Source: Leucobacter luti (GTDB taxonomy: Bacteria > Actinomycetota > Actinomycetes > Actinomycetales > Microbacteriaceae). Taken from it: a stretch of 64,000 nucleotides of DNA. The notes under the pieces were generated by a model that made no database searches, was not told the DNA's origin, and saw only the letters and a program-made list of their open reading frames with translations. The stretch covers positions 1 through 64,000 of the forward strand of contig NZ_SHKI01000007.1 of assembly GCF_004217175.1 (NCBI RefSeq), read 5' to 3'. Shown piece after piece: positions 16,075 to 25,008 of this stretch. The number at the start of each line of letters is the position of its first letter. Position 1 is the stretch's first letter. Made by a program: the position numbers and the translations under genes.

Positions 16075-17577
16075 TTGCCGAAGACGACAGCTGAGAAGCT
16101 CACTCCGACCCGCGTCAAGCTGAGCGTGGACGTCACGCTCGACGAGCTGGAGCCGTACCTGAAGCAGGCGTACAAGACGATTGCCGAGCAGGTTTCGATC
16201 CCCGGGTTCCGCAAGGGCAAGGTTCCCGCGCCGATCATCGACCAGCGCGTCGGTCGCGAAGCCGTCATCCAGGAGGCCGTGAACGCCTCGCTCGACGACT
16301 TCTACCAGGCCGCACTCGCCGAGTCGAACGAGCGCCCGATGGGTCGCCCCACGGCCGACGTGGCCACCTGGCCCGACGCGAAGGACGAGAAGAGCACCCT
16401 CGGCCTGGTCTTCGAGGTCGAGGTTCGCCCCGAGTTCAAGCTGCCCAAGTACGACGGCATCAAGCTGACCGTCGACAACGCCAAGGTTGACGCCGACGCG
16501 GTTGAGGCAGAGCTGACCAAGCTCCGCGAGCGCTTCGGCACCCTCGTCACGGTGGATCGCCCCGCGAAGACCGGCGACTTCGTCGAGCTTGATCTCGTCG
16601 CAAAGGTCGATGGCGAAGAGGTCGACCAGGCCTCGGGCGTCTCCTACGAGGTCGGCGCGGGCAACCTGCTCGAGGGCACCGACGAGGCAGTTGAGACGCT
16701 CACCGCTGGCGAGTCGACCACCTTCTCCTCGCAGCTGCTGGGCGGCGAGCACGAGGGCCGCGAGGCCGAGGTGTCGCTGACGCTCACCGCGGTCAAGGAG
16801 CGCGAGCTTCCCGAGGCCGACGACGAGTTCGCGCAGCTCGCGAGCGAGTTCGACACGATCGCCGAGCTCCGCGCGAGCCTCGAGGAGCAGGTTGGCCGCG
16901 CCAGCGTCTTCGCGCAGGGCCAGCAGGCTCGCGATCTCTTCACCGAGACGCTCATCGAGAAGGCCGGCATCCCGGTCTCCGAGGAGCTCGTCGAGGAGGA
17001 GGTGCACCGTCACCTTGAGGGCGAGGGGCGCCTCGAGGACGACGAGCACCGCGCAGAGGTTCGCGTCTCCTCGGAGAAGCAGATCCAGCTGCAGCTGCTG
17101 CTCGACGCAATCGTTGAGGCCGAGGAAGTCACCCCGACCCAGAACGAGCTGTCGCAGTACATCTTCCAGTCCGCGCAGCAGTACGGCATGGAGCCCACCG
17201 AGTTCCTCCAGGCGATCAGCCAGGGCAACCAGATGGGCGTCATCCTGGGCGAGGTCACCCGCAACAAGGCGCTCGCACTGGCGCTCGCCAAGGCGACCGT
17301 CGTCGATCAGGACGGCAACACCGTCGACCTGAGCGAGTTCACCGCGGTCGACGTCGAGGACGAGGCTGACGCCGCGGACGAGGCGCCCGCCGAGGAGAAG
17401 CCCGCGAAGAAGGCTCCCGCCAAGAAGACCGCGGCGAAGAAGGCTGAGAAGCCCGCCGCCGAGGAGTCGGCCGCCGAGGACGACGAGGCAGCAAAGAAGG
17501 CGGCTCGTTCCGCCGCTGCCAAGAAGGCCGCAGCAACCCGCGCCGCGAAGAAGGCCGCAGCCGAGGCTGCAGAGTAG
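16075..17577 (+). CDS. tig: Trigger factor with H1-like Lys/Ala/Glu tail
   Basis: Trigger factor is the ribosome-bound chaperone and prolyl isomerase. The 500-residue protein has the ribosome-binding domain with its GFRKGK signature at about residues 45-50, a PPIase domain at about 150-240 and the chaperone domain up to about 420. The TTG start at 16075 has a GAGAGG Shine-Dalgarno 5 nt upstream. The odd part is residues 422-500: an acidic stretch, then repeated PAKK/AAKK motifs with alternating acidic clusters, similar to the tails of histone H1-like or HupB proteins. A terminator follows, separating it from clpP1P2. Confidence 0.95.
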   Translation: MPKTTAEKLTPTRVKLSVDVTLDELEPYLKQAYKTIAEQVSIPGFRKGKVPAPIIDQRVGREAVIQEAVNASLDDFYQAALAESNERPMGRPTADVATWPDAKDEKSTLGLVFEVEVRPEFKLPKYDGIKLTVDNAKVDADAVEAELTKLRERFGTLVTVDRPAKTGDFVELDLVAKVDGEEVDQASGVSYEVGAGNLLEGTDEAVETLTAGESTTFSSQLLGGEHEGREAEVSLTLTAVKERELPEADDEFAQLASEFDTIAELRASLEEQVGRASVFAQGQQARDLFTETLIEKAGIPVSEELVEEEVHRHLEGEGRLEDDEHRAEVRVSSEKQIQLQLLLDAIVEAEEVTPTQNELSQYIFQSAQQYGMEPTEFLQAISQGNQMGVILGEVTRNKALALALAKATVVDQDGNTVDLSEFTAVDVEDEADAADEAPAEEKPAKKAPAKKTAAKKAEKPAAEESAAEDDEAAKKAARSAAAKKAAATRAAKKAAAEAAE

Positions 17578-17597
17578 CCTTCACGCCGCATTGCGTC

Positions 17598-17633
17598 GGA
17601 GCCCCTCACCCGAACGGGTGGGGGGCTCCTTCC
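17598..17633 (+). terminator. Terminator after tig
   Basis: GGAGCCCCTCACCCG (17598-17612) and CGGGTGGGGGGCTCC (17615-17629) pair almost perfectly (one G-U pair near the middle) around an AA loop, then TTCCGTTT. Confidence 0.85.
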
Positions 17634-17654
17634 GTTTCCCCCGCTCGGCACATG

Positions 17655-17701
17655 CGCCGACGGCGAACAACGGCGCGAGACGCGCGTCAAGTCGATACTC
17701 T
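17655..17701 (+). promoter_or_regulatory. clpP1P2 promoter with ClgR-type site
   Basis: CGCCGACGGCGAAC at 17655-17668 matches all positions of CGCYNANRGCGWWS, the core of the ClgR consensus described in Corynebacterium; the outer W positions do not match. A TACTCT -10 box lies at 17696-17701, putting the site near -45 to -50, where an activator acts. The Shine-Dalgarno TTGGAG is at 17720-17725. Confidence 0.6.
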
Positions 17702-17731
17702 CGAATCAAGAAACAACGATTGGAGCCCCGA

Positions 17732-18316
17732 ATGGCAGAACAGACGCCACCGAACAGTGTGTTCGAACGCCTGCTGAAGGACCGCATCATCTGGCTCGGA
17801 TCCGAAGTGCGCGACGACAACGCAAACGAGATCTGCGCAAAGATCCTGCTGCTCGCGGCCGAGGACCCCGAGGCCGACATCTACCTGTACATCAACTCGC
17901 CCGGCGGGTCGATCACCGCGGGTATGGCGATCTACGACACGATGTCCTTCGTTCCGAACGACATCGTCACCGTGGGCATCGGTATGGCCGCGTCAATGGG
18001 CCAGTTCCTGCTCACCGCGGGCACCAAGGGTAAGCGCTACATCACGCCGAACGCTCGCGTGCTGCTGCACCAGCCCCACGGCGGCTTCGGCGGCACGGCA
18101 AGTGACATCCAGACGCAGGCGCAGCTCATCACCTCGATGAAGAACCGTCTCGCCGAGATCACCGCCGCACAGACCGGCAAGACGGTCGAGCAGATCAACG
18201 AGGACGGGGACCGCGACCGCTGGTTCTCTGCTCAGGAAGCGCTCGAGTACGGCTTCGTCGATTTCATCCGGGACTCCGCAGCCGACGTTATCGGCGGCGG
18301 CGGGACCAAGCGGTAA
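17732..18316 (+). CDS. clpP1: ATP-dependent Clp protease proteolytic subunit 1
   Basis: The 194-residue serine protease subunit has the catalytic serine in GMAASMGQ (S88), histidine in LLHQPHGG (H113) and the Asp in the following helix region. Actinobacterial ClpP1 and ClpP2 form a mixed double-ring tetradecamer that works with ClpX or ClpC1. The ATG at 17732 has a TTGGAG Shine-Dalgarno 6 nt upstream. The paralogue follows 3 nt after the stop, so the pair is co-translated. Confidence 0.97.
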   Translation: MAEQTPPNSVFERLLKDRIIWLGSEVRDDNANEICAKILLLAAEDPEADIYLYINSPGGSITAGMAIYDTMSFVPNDIVTVGIGMAASMGQFLLTAGTKGKRYITPNARVLLHQPHGGFGGTASDIQTQAQLITSMKNRLAEITAAQTGKTVEQINEDGDRDRWFSAQEALEYGFVDFIRDSAADVIGGGGTKR

Positions 18317-18319
18317 CTC

Positions 18320-19012
18320 ATGGGACAGGAAGCAACCAACTCGATGATGACCTCACACATGCCTCAGGCCGGCGGCTCGAACCTGCAGCTGCCCGGATCG
18401 CGATACGTGCTCCCCTCGTTCGAGGAGCGCACCGCCTACGGCTACAAGCGCCAGGACCCCTACGCCAAGCTCTTCGAGGATCGCATCATCTTCCTCGGCG
18501 TGCAGGTTGACGACGCGTCGGCCGACGACGTGATGGCGCAGCTGCTCGTCCTGGAGAGCCAGGATCCCGAGCGCGACATCACCATGTACATCAACTCGCC
18601 CGGCGGTTCGTTCACGGCCATGACGGCGATCTACGACACGATGCAGTACATCCGCCCGCACGTGCAGACGGTGTGCCTCGGCCAGGCGGCATCCGCCGCG
18701 GCCGTGTTGCTCGCAGGTGGCTCGCCCGGGAAGCGGCTCGCGCTCCCCAACGCTCGCGTGCTGATCCACCAGCCCTCCACCGGGCAGGCCGGCCACGGCC
18801 AGGCGTCGGACATCGAGATCCAGGCGGCCGAGATCATGCGCATGCGTGAGTGGCTCGAGGAGACGCTCTCGAAGCACTCGAACCGCTCCGTTGAGCAGGT
18901 CCACAAGGACATCGATCGCGACAAGATCCTGAGCGCCCAGGAGGCGTTCGAGTACGGCCTCGTCGATCAGGTGCTCACCAGCCGCAAGAACCCGCAGCCG
19001 GTTCTTCCGTAG
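18320..19012 (+). CDS. clpP2: ATP-dependent Clp protease proteolytic subunit 2
   Basis: The 230-residue paralogue has the triad serine in [11 protein letters not shown] (S125), histidine in VLIHQP (H150), and a longer N-terminus than ClpP1. ATG 18320 is 3 nt from the clpP1 stop and lacks its own Shine-Dalgarno. An alternative ATG at 18344 (reading MMTSHMPQ) has AGGAAG about 11 nt upstream; the first 8 residues are therefore uncertain. It acts with ClpP1 and the ClpX encoded next. Confidence 0.96.
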   Translation: MGQEATNSMMTSHMPQAGGSNLQLPGSRYVLPSFEERTAYGYKRQDPYAKLFEDRIIFLGVQVDDASADDVMAQLLVLESQDPERDITMYINSPGGSFTAMTAIYDTMQYIRPHVQTVCLGQAASAAAVLLAGGSPGKRLALPNARVLIHQPSTGQAGHGQASDIEIQAAEIMRMREWLEETLSKHSNRSVEQVHKDIDRDKILSAQEAFEYGLVDQVLTSRKNPQPVLP

Positions 19013-19019
19013 CTGACAC

Positions 19020-19049
19020 GCAGGCCCCGGGTTCCCACCCGGGGCCTGC
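19020..19049 (+). terminator. Hairpin between clpP2 and clpX
   Basis: GCAGGCCCCGGG and CCCGGGGCCTGC form a perfect 12-bp stem with a 6-nt loop 8 nt after the clpP2 stop. A separate TAGTCT -10 box for clpX follows at 19083-19088. Confidence 0.75.
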
Positions 19050-19127
19050 GGCGTGCCGCAGCCGATTGTCGGGGGTGGCCGCTAGTCTCTAAAGAGTTCC
19101 CCCGACCGAGTGTGAAGGAGCCTCAGC

Positions 19128-20399
19128 ATGGCGAAGATCGGCGAAAGCAGCGAGCTGCTCAAGTGCTCCTTCTGCGGAAAATCGCAGAAGCAGGTACAGC
19201 AGCTTATTGCCGGACCGCAGATCTACATCTGCGATGAGTGCGTTGCACTGTGCAACGAGATCATCGAGGAGCGTCTCGCTGAGACACAGACGAGCGAGGC
19301 ATCCGATTTCACGCTGCACAAGCCGCGCGAGATCTCAGACTTCCTTGACGAGTACGTGATCGGTCAAGATCGCGCGAAGCAGTCGCTTGCGGTCGCCGTG
19401 TACAACCACTACAAGCGGGTGCGCGCCGCCGCAACGCTCACGAGCGCCGAGCTCGCCTCCGAGCAGGTCGAGATCGAGAAGTCGAACATCCTGCTGATCG
19501 GGCCAACGGGGTGCGGCAAGACCTACCTCGCGCAGTCGCTTGCGCGCCAGCTGGGCGTGCCGTTCGCCGTGGCCGACGCCACCGCGCTCACCGAGGCCGG
19601 CTACGTGGGCGAGGACGTCGAGAACATCCTGCTCAAGCTACTCCAGGCTGCCGACTTCGACGTGCAGCGCGCCGAGACCGGCATCATCTACATCGACGAG
19701 ATCGACAAGATCTCGCGCAAAGCCGAGAACCCGTCGATTACCCGCGACGTCTCGGGCGAGGGCGTGCAGCAGGCGCTCCTCAAGATCCTTGAGGGCACCG
19801 TCGCCTCGATCCCGCCGCAGGGCGGCCGCAAGCACCCGAACCAGGAGTTCCTGCAGCTCGACACCACCAACGTGCTCTTCATTGTGGCCGGCGCGTTCGC
19901 CGGACTTGAAGAGATCGTCGGTTCGCGCCTCGGCAAGGGCGGCATCGGTTTTGGCGCTCCGGTGTCGAGCAAGCGCAACGATGAGAATCTGTTTGCCAAG
20001 GTGGAGCCCGAAGACCTCCACAAGTTCGGGCTGATCCCCGAGTTCATTGGCCGGCTTCCCGTCGTCGCCACCGTCGACCCGCTCGACGTGTCAGCGCTCA
20101 CCCGCATCCTCACCGAGCCGCGCAACGCGCTCGTGAAGCAGTACCAGCGCATGTTCGAACTCGACGGCGTGGGCCTGGAGTTTGAGGACGCCGCACTCGA
20201 AGCGATCGCCGAGCAAGCGGTCGAGCGCAAGACCGGTGCGCGCGGGCTGCGCTCTATTCTCGAGCGCGTGCTCGGATCGGTCATGTTCGAGGTGCCGTCC
20301 AGCGACGAGGTCACCAAGGTGATCGTCACCCGCGAGTCCGTGCTGGGGGAGACGGGCCCGCGCGTGCTGCAGGCCCGGGGCGGCCGCGAAAGCGCGTAG
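19128..20399 (+). CDS. clpX: ATP-dependent Clp protease ATP-binding subunit ClpX
   Basis: The 423-residue AAA+ unfoldase feeds substrates to ClpP. The N-terminal zinc-binding domain has C13, C16, C35 and C38 (CSFCGK, CDEC). Walker A is GPTGCGKT near residues 124-131, Walker B is IIYIDEIDK near 185, and the pore-loop region reads GYVGED. The ATG at 19128 has GTGAAGGAG upstream. It has its own promoter but sits in the clpP1-clpP2-clpX row. Confidence 0.97.
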   Translation: MAKIGESSELLKCSFCGKSQKQVQQLIAGPQIYICDECVALCNEIIEERLAETQTSEASDFTLHKPREISDFLDEYVIGQDRAKQSLAVAVYNHYKRVRAAATLTSAELASEQVEIEKSNILLIGPTGCGKTYLAQSLARQLGVPFAVADATALTEAGYVGEDVENILLKLLQAADFDVQRAETGIIYIDEIDKISRKAENPSITRDVSGEGVQQALLKILEGTVASIPPQGGRKHPNQEFLQLDTTNVLFIVAGAFAGLEEIVGSRLGKGGIGFGAPVSSKRNDENLFAKVEPEDLHKFGLIPEFIGRLPVVATVDPLDVSALTRILTEPRNALVKQYQRMFELDGVGLEFEDAALEAIAEQAVERKTGARGLRSILERVLGSVMFEVPSSDEVTKVIVTRESVLGETGPRVLQARGGRESA

Positions 20400-20406
20400 C
20401 GGTGCA

Positions 20407-20449
20407 GCGCGTGCCAGCGCGAGCGGGGATTCTTTCTGCTCGCACGCGC
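20407..20449 (+). terminator. Imperfect hairpin after clpX
   Basis: GCGCGT and GCGAGC on the left pair with GCTCGC and ACGCGC on the right, with a 4-6 nt bulge and a U-rich loop (ATTCTTTCT). This is a weaker candidate than the other terminators. Confidence 0.4.
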
Positions 20450-20520
20450 GGACGAGGGCCCATCGAGCGCGGTGCTTGCTGCGCTCCGATCACGGATCAC
20501 CTCCGCTCAGGGACCGACCG

Positions 20521-21327
20521 GTGACTCACAGGCGTGTGCTCGCCAGAATCGGCGCCGGTCTCGCTGGCGGCGCGCTCGGGGGAGCGGCGTTGGTCGGCTG
20601 TGCCCCGCAGCCCGCGCCGACCGCGGACCCAGCTCTCGCGTTTGCCAGCACCAGCGCCACAGTGCTTGTCAGCCCCGACGAGTCGTTCACCATGAACCTC
20701 GTGCTGGTCGCCGATTCTGAGAGCACGCTGTTCGATCGCTTCGTCGATGCATCCATCCCCGGGATCCCCGAGGCGGCGATCGGCACCGTCACACTCGTAC
20801 GCGGGGACACGCGGGGACGGCACGCGATTGCGAATCTCCAGGTCGAGGTCACGCCGGGCAGCACGCCGCTCGTTGCAGACACGGTCACGCTAACCCTTGT
20901 CGATGGAGCGGAGTTTGACTACCCAATCGGGGAGTGGCGCATGAGCGAGGCAACGGGAACCGGGATCGAGCCGAGCAGCGACTGGCCCGCTCTCATGACT
21001 GAGTGCTCCAGCATCGTTGGCGACATCGAGAATACGAGCGCGGCGCCGCTCTCGGATGTCACGCTTCGAACCGACGCCGGAGTCTCGGCTGTAACGCCGG
21101 TCGGGTTTATCCTCGACGTCGGAGCGGTGCGAGAAGTCGAGCTCAAGCTCGACTGCGCACCCGATTTCGACATGTACGTCCGCACCATCGCGTTTGACTA
21201 CGCGCAGCAGGACGGCTCCACTGCAACCTCACCGGTGCAGACCGTGCAGGTGGGGTACGCGGATATCAGTGACGAGGACGTGGCCCGGATCGCAGAACGC
21301 GCTCCGCAGCGTTCTATGCAGCGGTGA
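20521..21327 (+). CDS. Secreted lipoprotein, function unknown
   Basis: The 268-residue protein starts with a basic MTHRRVLARIG, a hydrophobic Gly/Ala segment and a lipobox ending LVGC27, so it is predicted to be lipid-anchored outside the membrane. The mature part is rich in beta-prone repeats (residues about 45-115 and 165-245), suggesting two Ig-like or DUF4352-like domains; C164 and C221 could form a disulfide. GTG 20521 is chosen because the signal peptide then begins correctly; a TTG at 20476 would add 15 residues. It is convergent with, and overlaps by 14 nt, another lipoprotein gene. No specific family is recognised. Confidence 0.75.
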   Translation: MTHRRVLARIGAGLAGGALGGAALVGCAPQPAPTADPALAFASTSATVLVSPDESFTMNLVLVADSESTLFDRFVDASIPGIPEAAIGTVTLVRGDTRGRHAIANLQVEVTPGSTPLVADTVTLTLVDGAEFDYPIGEWRMSEATGTGIEPSSDWPALMTECSSIVGDIENTSAAPLSDVTLRTDAGVSAVTPVGFILDVGAVREVELKLDCAPDFDMYVRTIAFDYAQQDGSTATSPVQTVQVGYADISDEDVARIAERAPQRSMQR

Positions 21328-21844
21328 CGTCGTAGCTCAGCAGAATCGTGCCGTCCGGCTGCGGAATCGTGAGGGCCGACACCGCAAGCGTCTGGCTCCT
21401 GAGTTCGGCTGAGCGGCCGCCGCCGTCCGGTTCCGTGACCTCATCGCTGCGTGCAAAGCCGCTCGCAGAGACGATGCTCTCCCAGAGCACGTCGGCGGAG
21501 GCCTGGTCAGCGGCGCGGAACACGATGAACCACTCGGTATCAGACCGCGCACCGGTGTCGTCGATCACTGCGCTCTCGGGGAACACAAACTGATCCTTCG
21601 GGAAGGACGCGGGGAGCTCGGATTCCTTGGCGAAATCGTCGGGGGAGTCCTGCTCGGTCCAGCTCTCGCCGGAACCGCCCTCCGGCTTCTCCTCGGGCCC
21701 ATGGCCAGACGCGGTGGGTGCCTCGGTGCCGACACTCGCGCCGGGTTCGGGGGCGCACGCAGTGAGCGTGCCCACCAGGGTCGCTCCGATGAGGATCGAC
21801 CCGGCGGTGAGCGCGAGCCTGCGCAGTCCCGTGATGTTCGCCAT
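21314..21844 (-). CDS. Secreted lipoprotein, function unknown
   Basis: The 176-residue product has an N-terminal signal with lipobox LTAC30, a Gly/Glu/Ser-rich linker (about 32-75) and a compact C-terminal domain rich in aromatic and acidic residues (about 80-176). It starts with ATG at 21842-21844 behind a GGGAG Shine-Dalgarno. It lies 11 nt after the small Asp-tailed gene, itself 2 nt after valS, so all three are probably one transcript. Its 3' end overlaps the convergent lipoprotein gene by 14 nt. I recognise no family. Confidence 0.75.
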   Translation of the reverse strand: MANITGLRRLALTAGSILIGATLVGTLTACAPEPGASVGTEAPTASGHGPEEKPEGGSGESWTEQDSPDDFAKESELPASFPKDQFVFPESAVIDDTGARSDTEWFIVFRAADQASADVLWESIVSASGFARSDEVTEPDGGGRSAELRSQTLAVSALTIPQPDGTILLSYDVTAA

Positions 21845-21855
21845 ACCCGTCTCCC

Positions 21856-22164
21856 TCAGCTCAGCCAGTCGTCATCGTCATCGTCATCGTCATCGTCGGC
21901 GAGTCCGACGCGATCGGTCCCGGACGCGTCGGGAGCGGCTGCCGAGGCGCTCCCGGCGCGCCGCACGGTGACGCCGCCGGCGGCATCGAGCCCCACGATC
22001 AGCACGTCGTCGAGCGCGCACCGCGGCCGCCCCTCAAGCCAGGTCAGCGTCCAGGACGCCGCCCCGGGGTGTGCGGCCTCCGCCTCGGCGATCGCCGCGT
22101 GCAGCTCCGGGGGCACGCCGCGGTGCGGCGTCTCGCCGACGCGCCAGCGTGCCCCCAGCTGCAT
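21856..22164 (-). CDS. Small protein with poly-Asp tail, function unknown
   Basis: The 102-residue protein begins MQLGARWRVGETPHRGVPPE and has a helical middle (about 22-36) followed by a beta-rich segment ending near residue 70. Residues 90-99 are ten consecutive aspartates, then WLS. Its ATG lies 2 nt after the valS stop, so it is translationally coupled to valS. The cysteine and tryptophan pattern matches no family I know. The run of Asp codons alternates GAC and GAT and could vary in length between strains. Confidence 0.7.
   Translation of the reverse strand: MQLGARWRVGETPHRGVPPELHAAIAEAEAAHPGAASWTLTWLEGRPRCALDDVLIVGLDAAGGVTVRRAGSASAAAPDASGTDRVGLADDDDDDDDDDWLS
21868..21897. repeat. Hexanucleotide microsatellite encoding ten Asp
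   Basis: Ten GTC/ATC triplets, mostly alternating (GTCATC units), lie inside the 3' end of the small gene. Copy-number change would keep the frame and alter only the acidic tail. Confidence 0.9.
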
Positions 22165-22166
22165 GC

Positions 22167-24770
22167 TTAGGCCTCCGCCTGCTCGAGCTGGATCTCTGCG
22201 ACGGTCACCGCGTCAACCTCCGCTGCCTCGACGCGCAGCTCGGAGATGCGCCCCACCGCGGCGAGGTCTCCCGCCGCGAGCTGGAGGCGGTCTCGGTCCG
22301 CGGCAGGTGCGTGCACGACGGCCAGTGTGACAGGCGTCTTCTGCGATGCCTTCGCGTCGGTCTTCGCCCCGCGGATCCCCACCAGAGCGCTGCCAACGAG
22401 CCCGAGCAGCTCAGCGTCGGCGTCGGCGCCCGCGAGTTCGCGAGTCTCGGCCGCAACCGGCCACGCGGCCTGGTGCACCGAGCCCTCGCCAAACCACGAC
22501 CACACTTCCTCGGTCGCGTACGGCAGGAAGGGTGCGAGCAGGCGCACGAACACCGACAGCGCTGCGCGCAGGGCCGTCACGGCGGAGGCGCGCGGCTGCC
22601 CGGTGCCGTCGTCGCCCGCGGCGCCGTGCGCGCGCTCCTTGACCAGCTCAAGGTAGTCGTCGCAGAACGTCCAGAAGTACGACTCGGTCACCTCAAGGGC
22701 TCGCGCGTGATCGTACGCCTCAAACGCCTTGGTCGCATCGTCCACCACGCGCGCCAGTCCGGCGAGCATGCCCCGATCGAGCGCCTCGGTCACGGTACCC
22801 ACCCCGCTCGCATCGAAGCCGAGCGTGAACTTGGCCGCGTTGAGGAGCTTGATCGCCAGGCGGCGCCCGATCTTGATCTGGGTCGGGTTCTGCGGGTCGA
22901 ACGACGCATCGGTGCCGAGCTTCGCCGAAGCGGCCCAGTAGCGGACCGCGTCCGAGCCGTGCTGCTCCAGCATTCCCGCCGGCGTCACCACGTTGCCCTT
23001 CGACTTCGACATCTTCTTGCGGTCCGGATCCAGAATCCAGCCCGAGATCCCCGCGTTCTTCCAGGGCAGCTGGCCACACTCGAGCTCGGAGCGCAGCACC
23101 GTGGAGAACAGCCAGGTACGGATGATGTCCTGCCCCTGCGGGCGCAGGCTGAACGGGTAGACCAGGTCGAACAGCTCGGGATCGCGCTCCCAGCCGCCGG
23201 CGAGCTGCGGGGTGAGTGACGAGGTAGCCCAGGTGTCCATCACGTCGACCTCGCCCTGGAAGCCGCCAGCGACGCCGCGCTGCTCGGCGGTGTAGCCGGC
23301 GGGCACGTCGCTCGACGGGTCAACCGGGAGCTGATCCGCCGCGGGCAGGATCGGCGCGTCGAAGACCGGGTTGCCCTCGGAGTCGAGCGGGTACCAGACG
23401 GGAAGCGGCACGCCGAAGAAACGCTGCCGCGAGATGAGCCAGTCGCCCGTGAGGCCCTCGACCCAGTTCTCGTAGCGCACGCGCATGAAGTCGGGGTGCC
23501 ACCCGAGCTCGCGACCGTGGGCGAGCAGGCGCTCGCGAAGCGCCTCGTCCCGAGCCCCGTTGACGATGTACCACTGGCGCGTCGAGACGATCTCGAGGGG
23601 CTTATCGCCCTTCTCGAAGAACTTGACCGGGTGAGTGATCTTGCGGATCTCGCCCGTCAGCTCGCCCGAGGCCTGCAGCAGCTCGACCATGGTCTGCTTG
23701 GCGCTGAACACGGTCTTGCCGGCGATCTGCGCGTACGCCTCCTTGCCCGCCTCCGAGGTGATGGCCTCGGGGGCCTCGCGCAACACGCGGCCGTCGAAGC
23801 CGAGGATCGCGCGGTTCGGGAGATCGAGCTCGCGCCACCACACCACGTCGGTGACGTCACCGAACGTACAGATCATCGCGATGCCGGTGCCCTTGTCCTG
23901 CTTCGCGAGGTGGTGGGCCACGATCGGCACCTCGACGTCGAAGATCGGGGTGCGCACGGTGGAGCCGAAGAGGGGCTGGTACCGCTCGTCGTCCGGGTGC
24001 GCGACGAGGGCCACGCAGGCGGCGAGCAGCTCGGGTCGCGTCGTGTCGATGAGGATGTCGCCGCCGCCGTCGGCGCGGTGGAACGAGAGCGTGTGGTACG
24101 CGCTCGGCTGATCCCGATCCTCGAGCTCGGCCTGCGCCACCGCCGTGCGGAACGTCACGTCCCAGAGCGTTGGAGCCTGCGCCTGGTACGCCTCGCCGCG
24201 CTCAACGTTGCGGATGAACGCGAGCTGCGATGCGCGCAGCGACTCGGCACCGATGGTGCGGTAGCTCTGGTTCCAGTCGACCGAGAGGCCGAGGGTGCGC
24301 CACAGATCCTCAAACTGCTTCTCGTCCTCCACGGTGAGGCGCTCGCACAGTTCGATGAAGTTGCGGCGGGAGATCGGCTGCTGGTCCGCGGCCTTGATGC
24401 TCTTGCCGTCGCCGCCCTCGTGCGGCGGCACGAAGCCCTCGACGTAGGGGAGCGACGGATCGCAGCGCACTCCGTAGTAGTTCTGCACGCGGCGCTCGGT
24501 GGGCAGACCGTTGTCGTCCCAGCCCATCGGGTAGAACACCCGCTTGCCCTGCATGCGCTGGTAGCGCGCGACGGTGTCAGTGTGCGTGTACGAGAACACG
24601 TGCCCCACGTGCAGCGAGCCCGATGCGGTCGGCGGCGGGGTATCGATGCTGTAGACCTCGGCCGCCGTCGCACCCTCGCGCGGGAACGCGTAGGTGCCGT
24701 TCTGCTCCCAGACCGCTCCCCACTTCGCTTCGAGGCCTTCGAGAGCCGGCTTGTCGGGGATCGCGGTCAT
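22167..24770 (-). CDS. valS: Valyl-tRNA synthetase
   Basis: The 867-residue class I synthetase charges tRNA-Val. The HIGH-type motif is HVGH in PPTASGSLHVGHVF (about residues 47-60), the editing CP1 domain lies at about 200-430, and the KMSKS signature is KKMSKSKGN near residue 590. A coiled C-terminal part follows the anticodon-binding domain. ATG 24768-24770 has GGAG 8 nt upstream. A minus-strand TAGACT box at 24882-24887 would give a leader of about 105 nt; no T-box motif is present in it. Confidence 0.96.
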   Translation of the reverse strand: MTAIPDKPALEGLEAKWGAVWEQNGTYAFPREGATAAEVYSIDTPPPTASGSLHVGHVFSYTHTDTVARYQRMQGKRVFYPMGWDDNGLPTERRVQNYYGVRCDPSLPYVEGFVPPHEGGDGKSIKAADQQPISRRNFIELCERLTVEDEKQFEDLWRTLGLSVDWNQSYRTIGAESLRASQLAFIRNVERGEAYQAQAPTLWDVTFRTAVAQAELEDRDQPSAYHTLSFHRADGGGDILIDTTRPELLAACVALVAHPDDERYQPLFGSTVRTPIFDVEVPIVAHHLAKQDKGTGIAMICTFGDVTDVVWWRELDLPNRAILGFDGRVLREAPEAITSEAGKEAYAQIAGKTVFSAKQTMVELLQASGELTGEIRKITHPVKFFEKGDKPLEIVSTRQWYIVNGARDEALRERLLAHGRELGWHPDFMRVRYENWVEGLTGDWLISRQRFFGVPLPVWYPLDSEGNPVFDAPILPAADQLPVDPSSDVPAGYTAEQRGVAGGFQGEVDVMDTWATSSLTPQLAGGWERDPELFDLVYPFSLRPQGQDIIRTWLFSTVLRSELECGQLPWKNAGISGWILDPDRKKMSKSKGNVVTPAGMLEQHGSDAVRYWAASAKLGTDASFDPQNPTQIKIGRRLAIKLLNAAKFTLGFDASGVGTVTEALDRGMLAGLARVVDDATKAFEAYDHARALEVTESYFWTFCDDYLELVKERAHGAAGDDGTGQPRASAVTALRAALSVFVRLLAPFLPYATEEVWSWFGEGSVHQAAWPVAAETRELAGADADAELLGLVGSALVGIRGAKTDAKASQKTPVTLAVVHAPAADRDRLQLAAGDLAAVGRISELRVEAAEVDAVTVAEIQLEQAEA

Positions 24771-24941
24771 GAGTGCTACTCCGTGTCTCGACGCGAGGTC
24801 GTGTTCGATGTGGGCGGCACCGCGTGAGCGGGCGTGCGCGTGTCACCGCGCCCACCCTGGTGCCTGATAGTCAACGTGCCCAGTCTACCCGTGCTGGCGC
24901 GAGGCGCGGGCCGGTGCCCGGCGCGCGTGTCCCCGGCGCCC

Positions 24942-24970
24942 TCGACACCGCTCGACGCCGGGCGTACGCT
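24942..24970 (+). promoter_or_regulatory. Promoter of the SDR-like gene
   Basis: TCGACA (24942-24947) and TACGCT (24965-24970) are 17 nt apart. Transcription would start near 24977, which favours the ATG at 25009 over the one at 24973. Confidence 0.6.
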
Positions 24971-25008
24971 GAATGGGTGGGGGCGGACCAAATCCGAACG
25001 GAACAGGG

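Noticed and set aside
17758-17771. GTTCGAAC-like sequence as a second SOS box
   Set aside because: It lies inside the clpP1 reading frame after the start codon and lacks the spaced CGAAC-N4-GTTCG dyad.
24771-24900. T-box or riboswitch in the valS leader
   Set aside because: GC-rich leader without the T-box core or another conserved aptamer motif.
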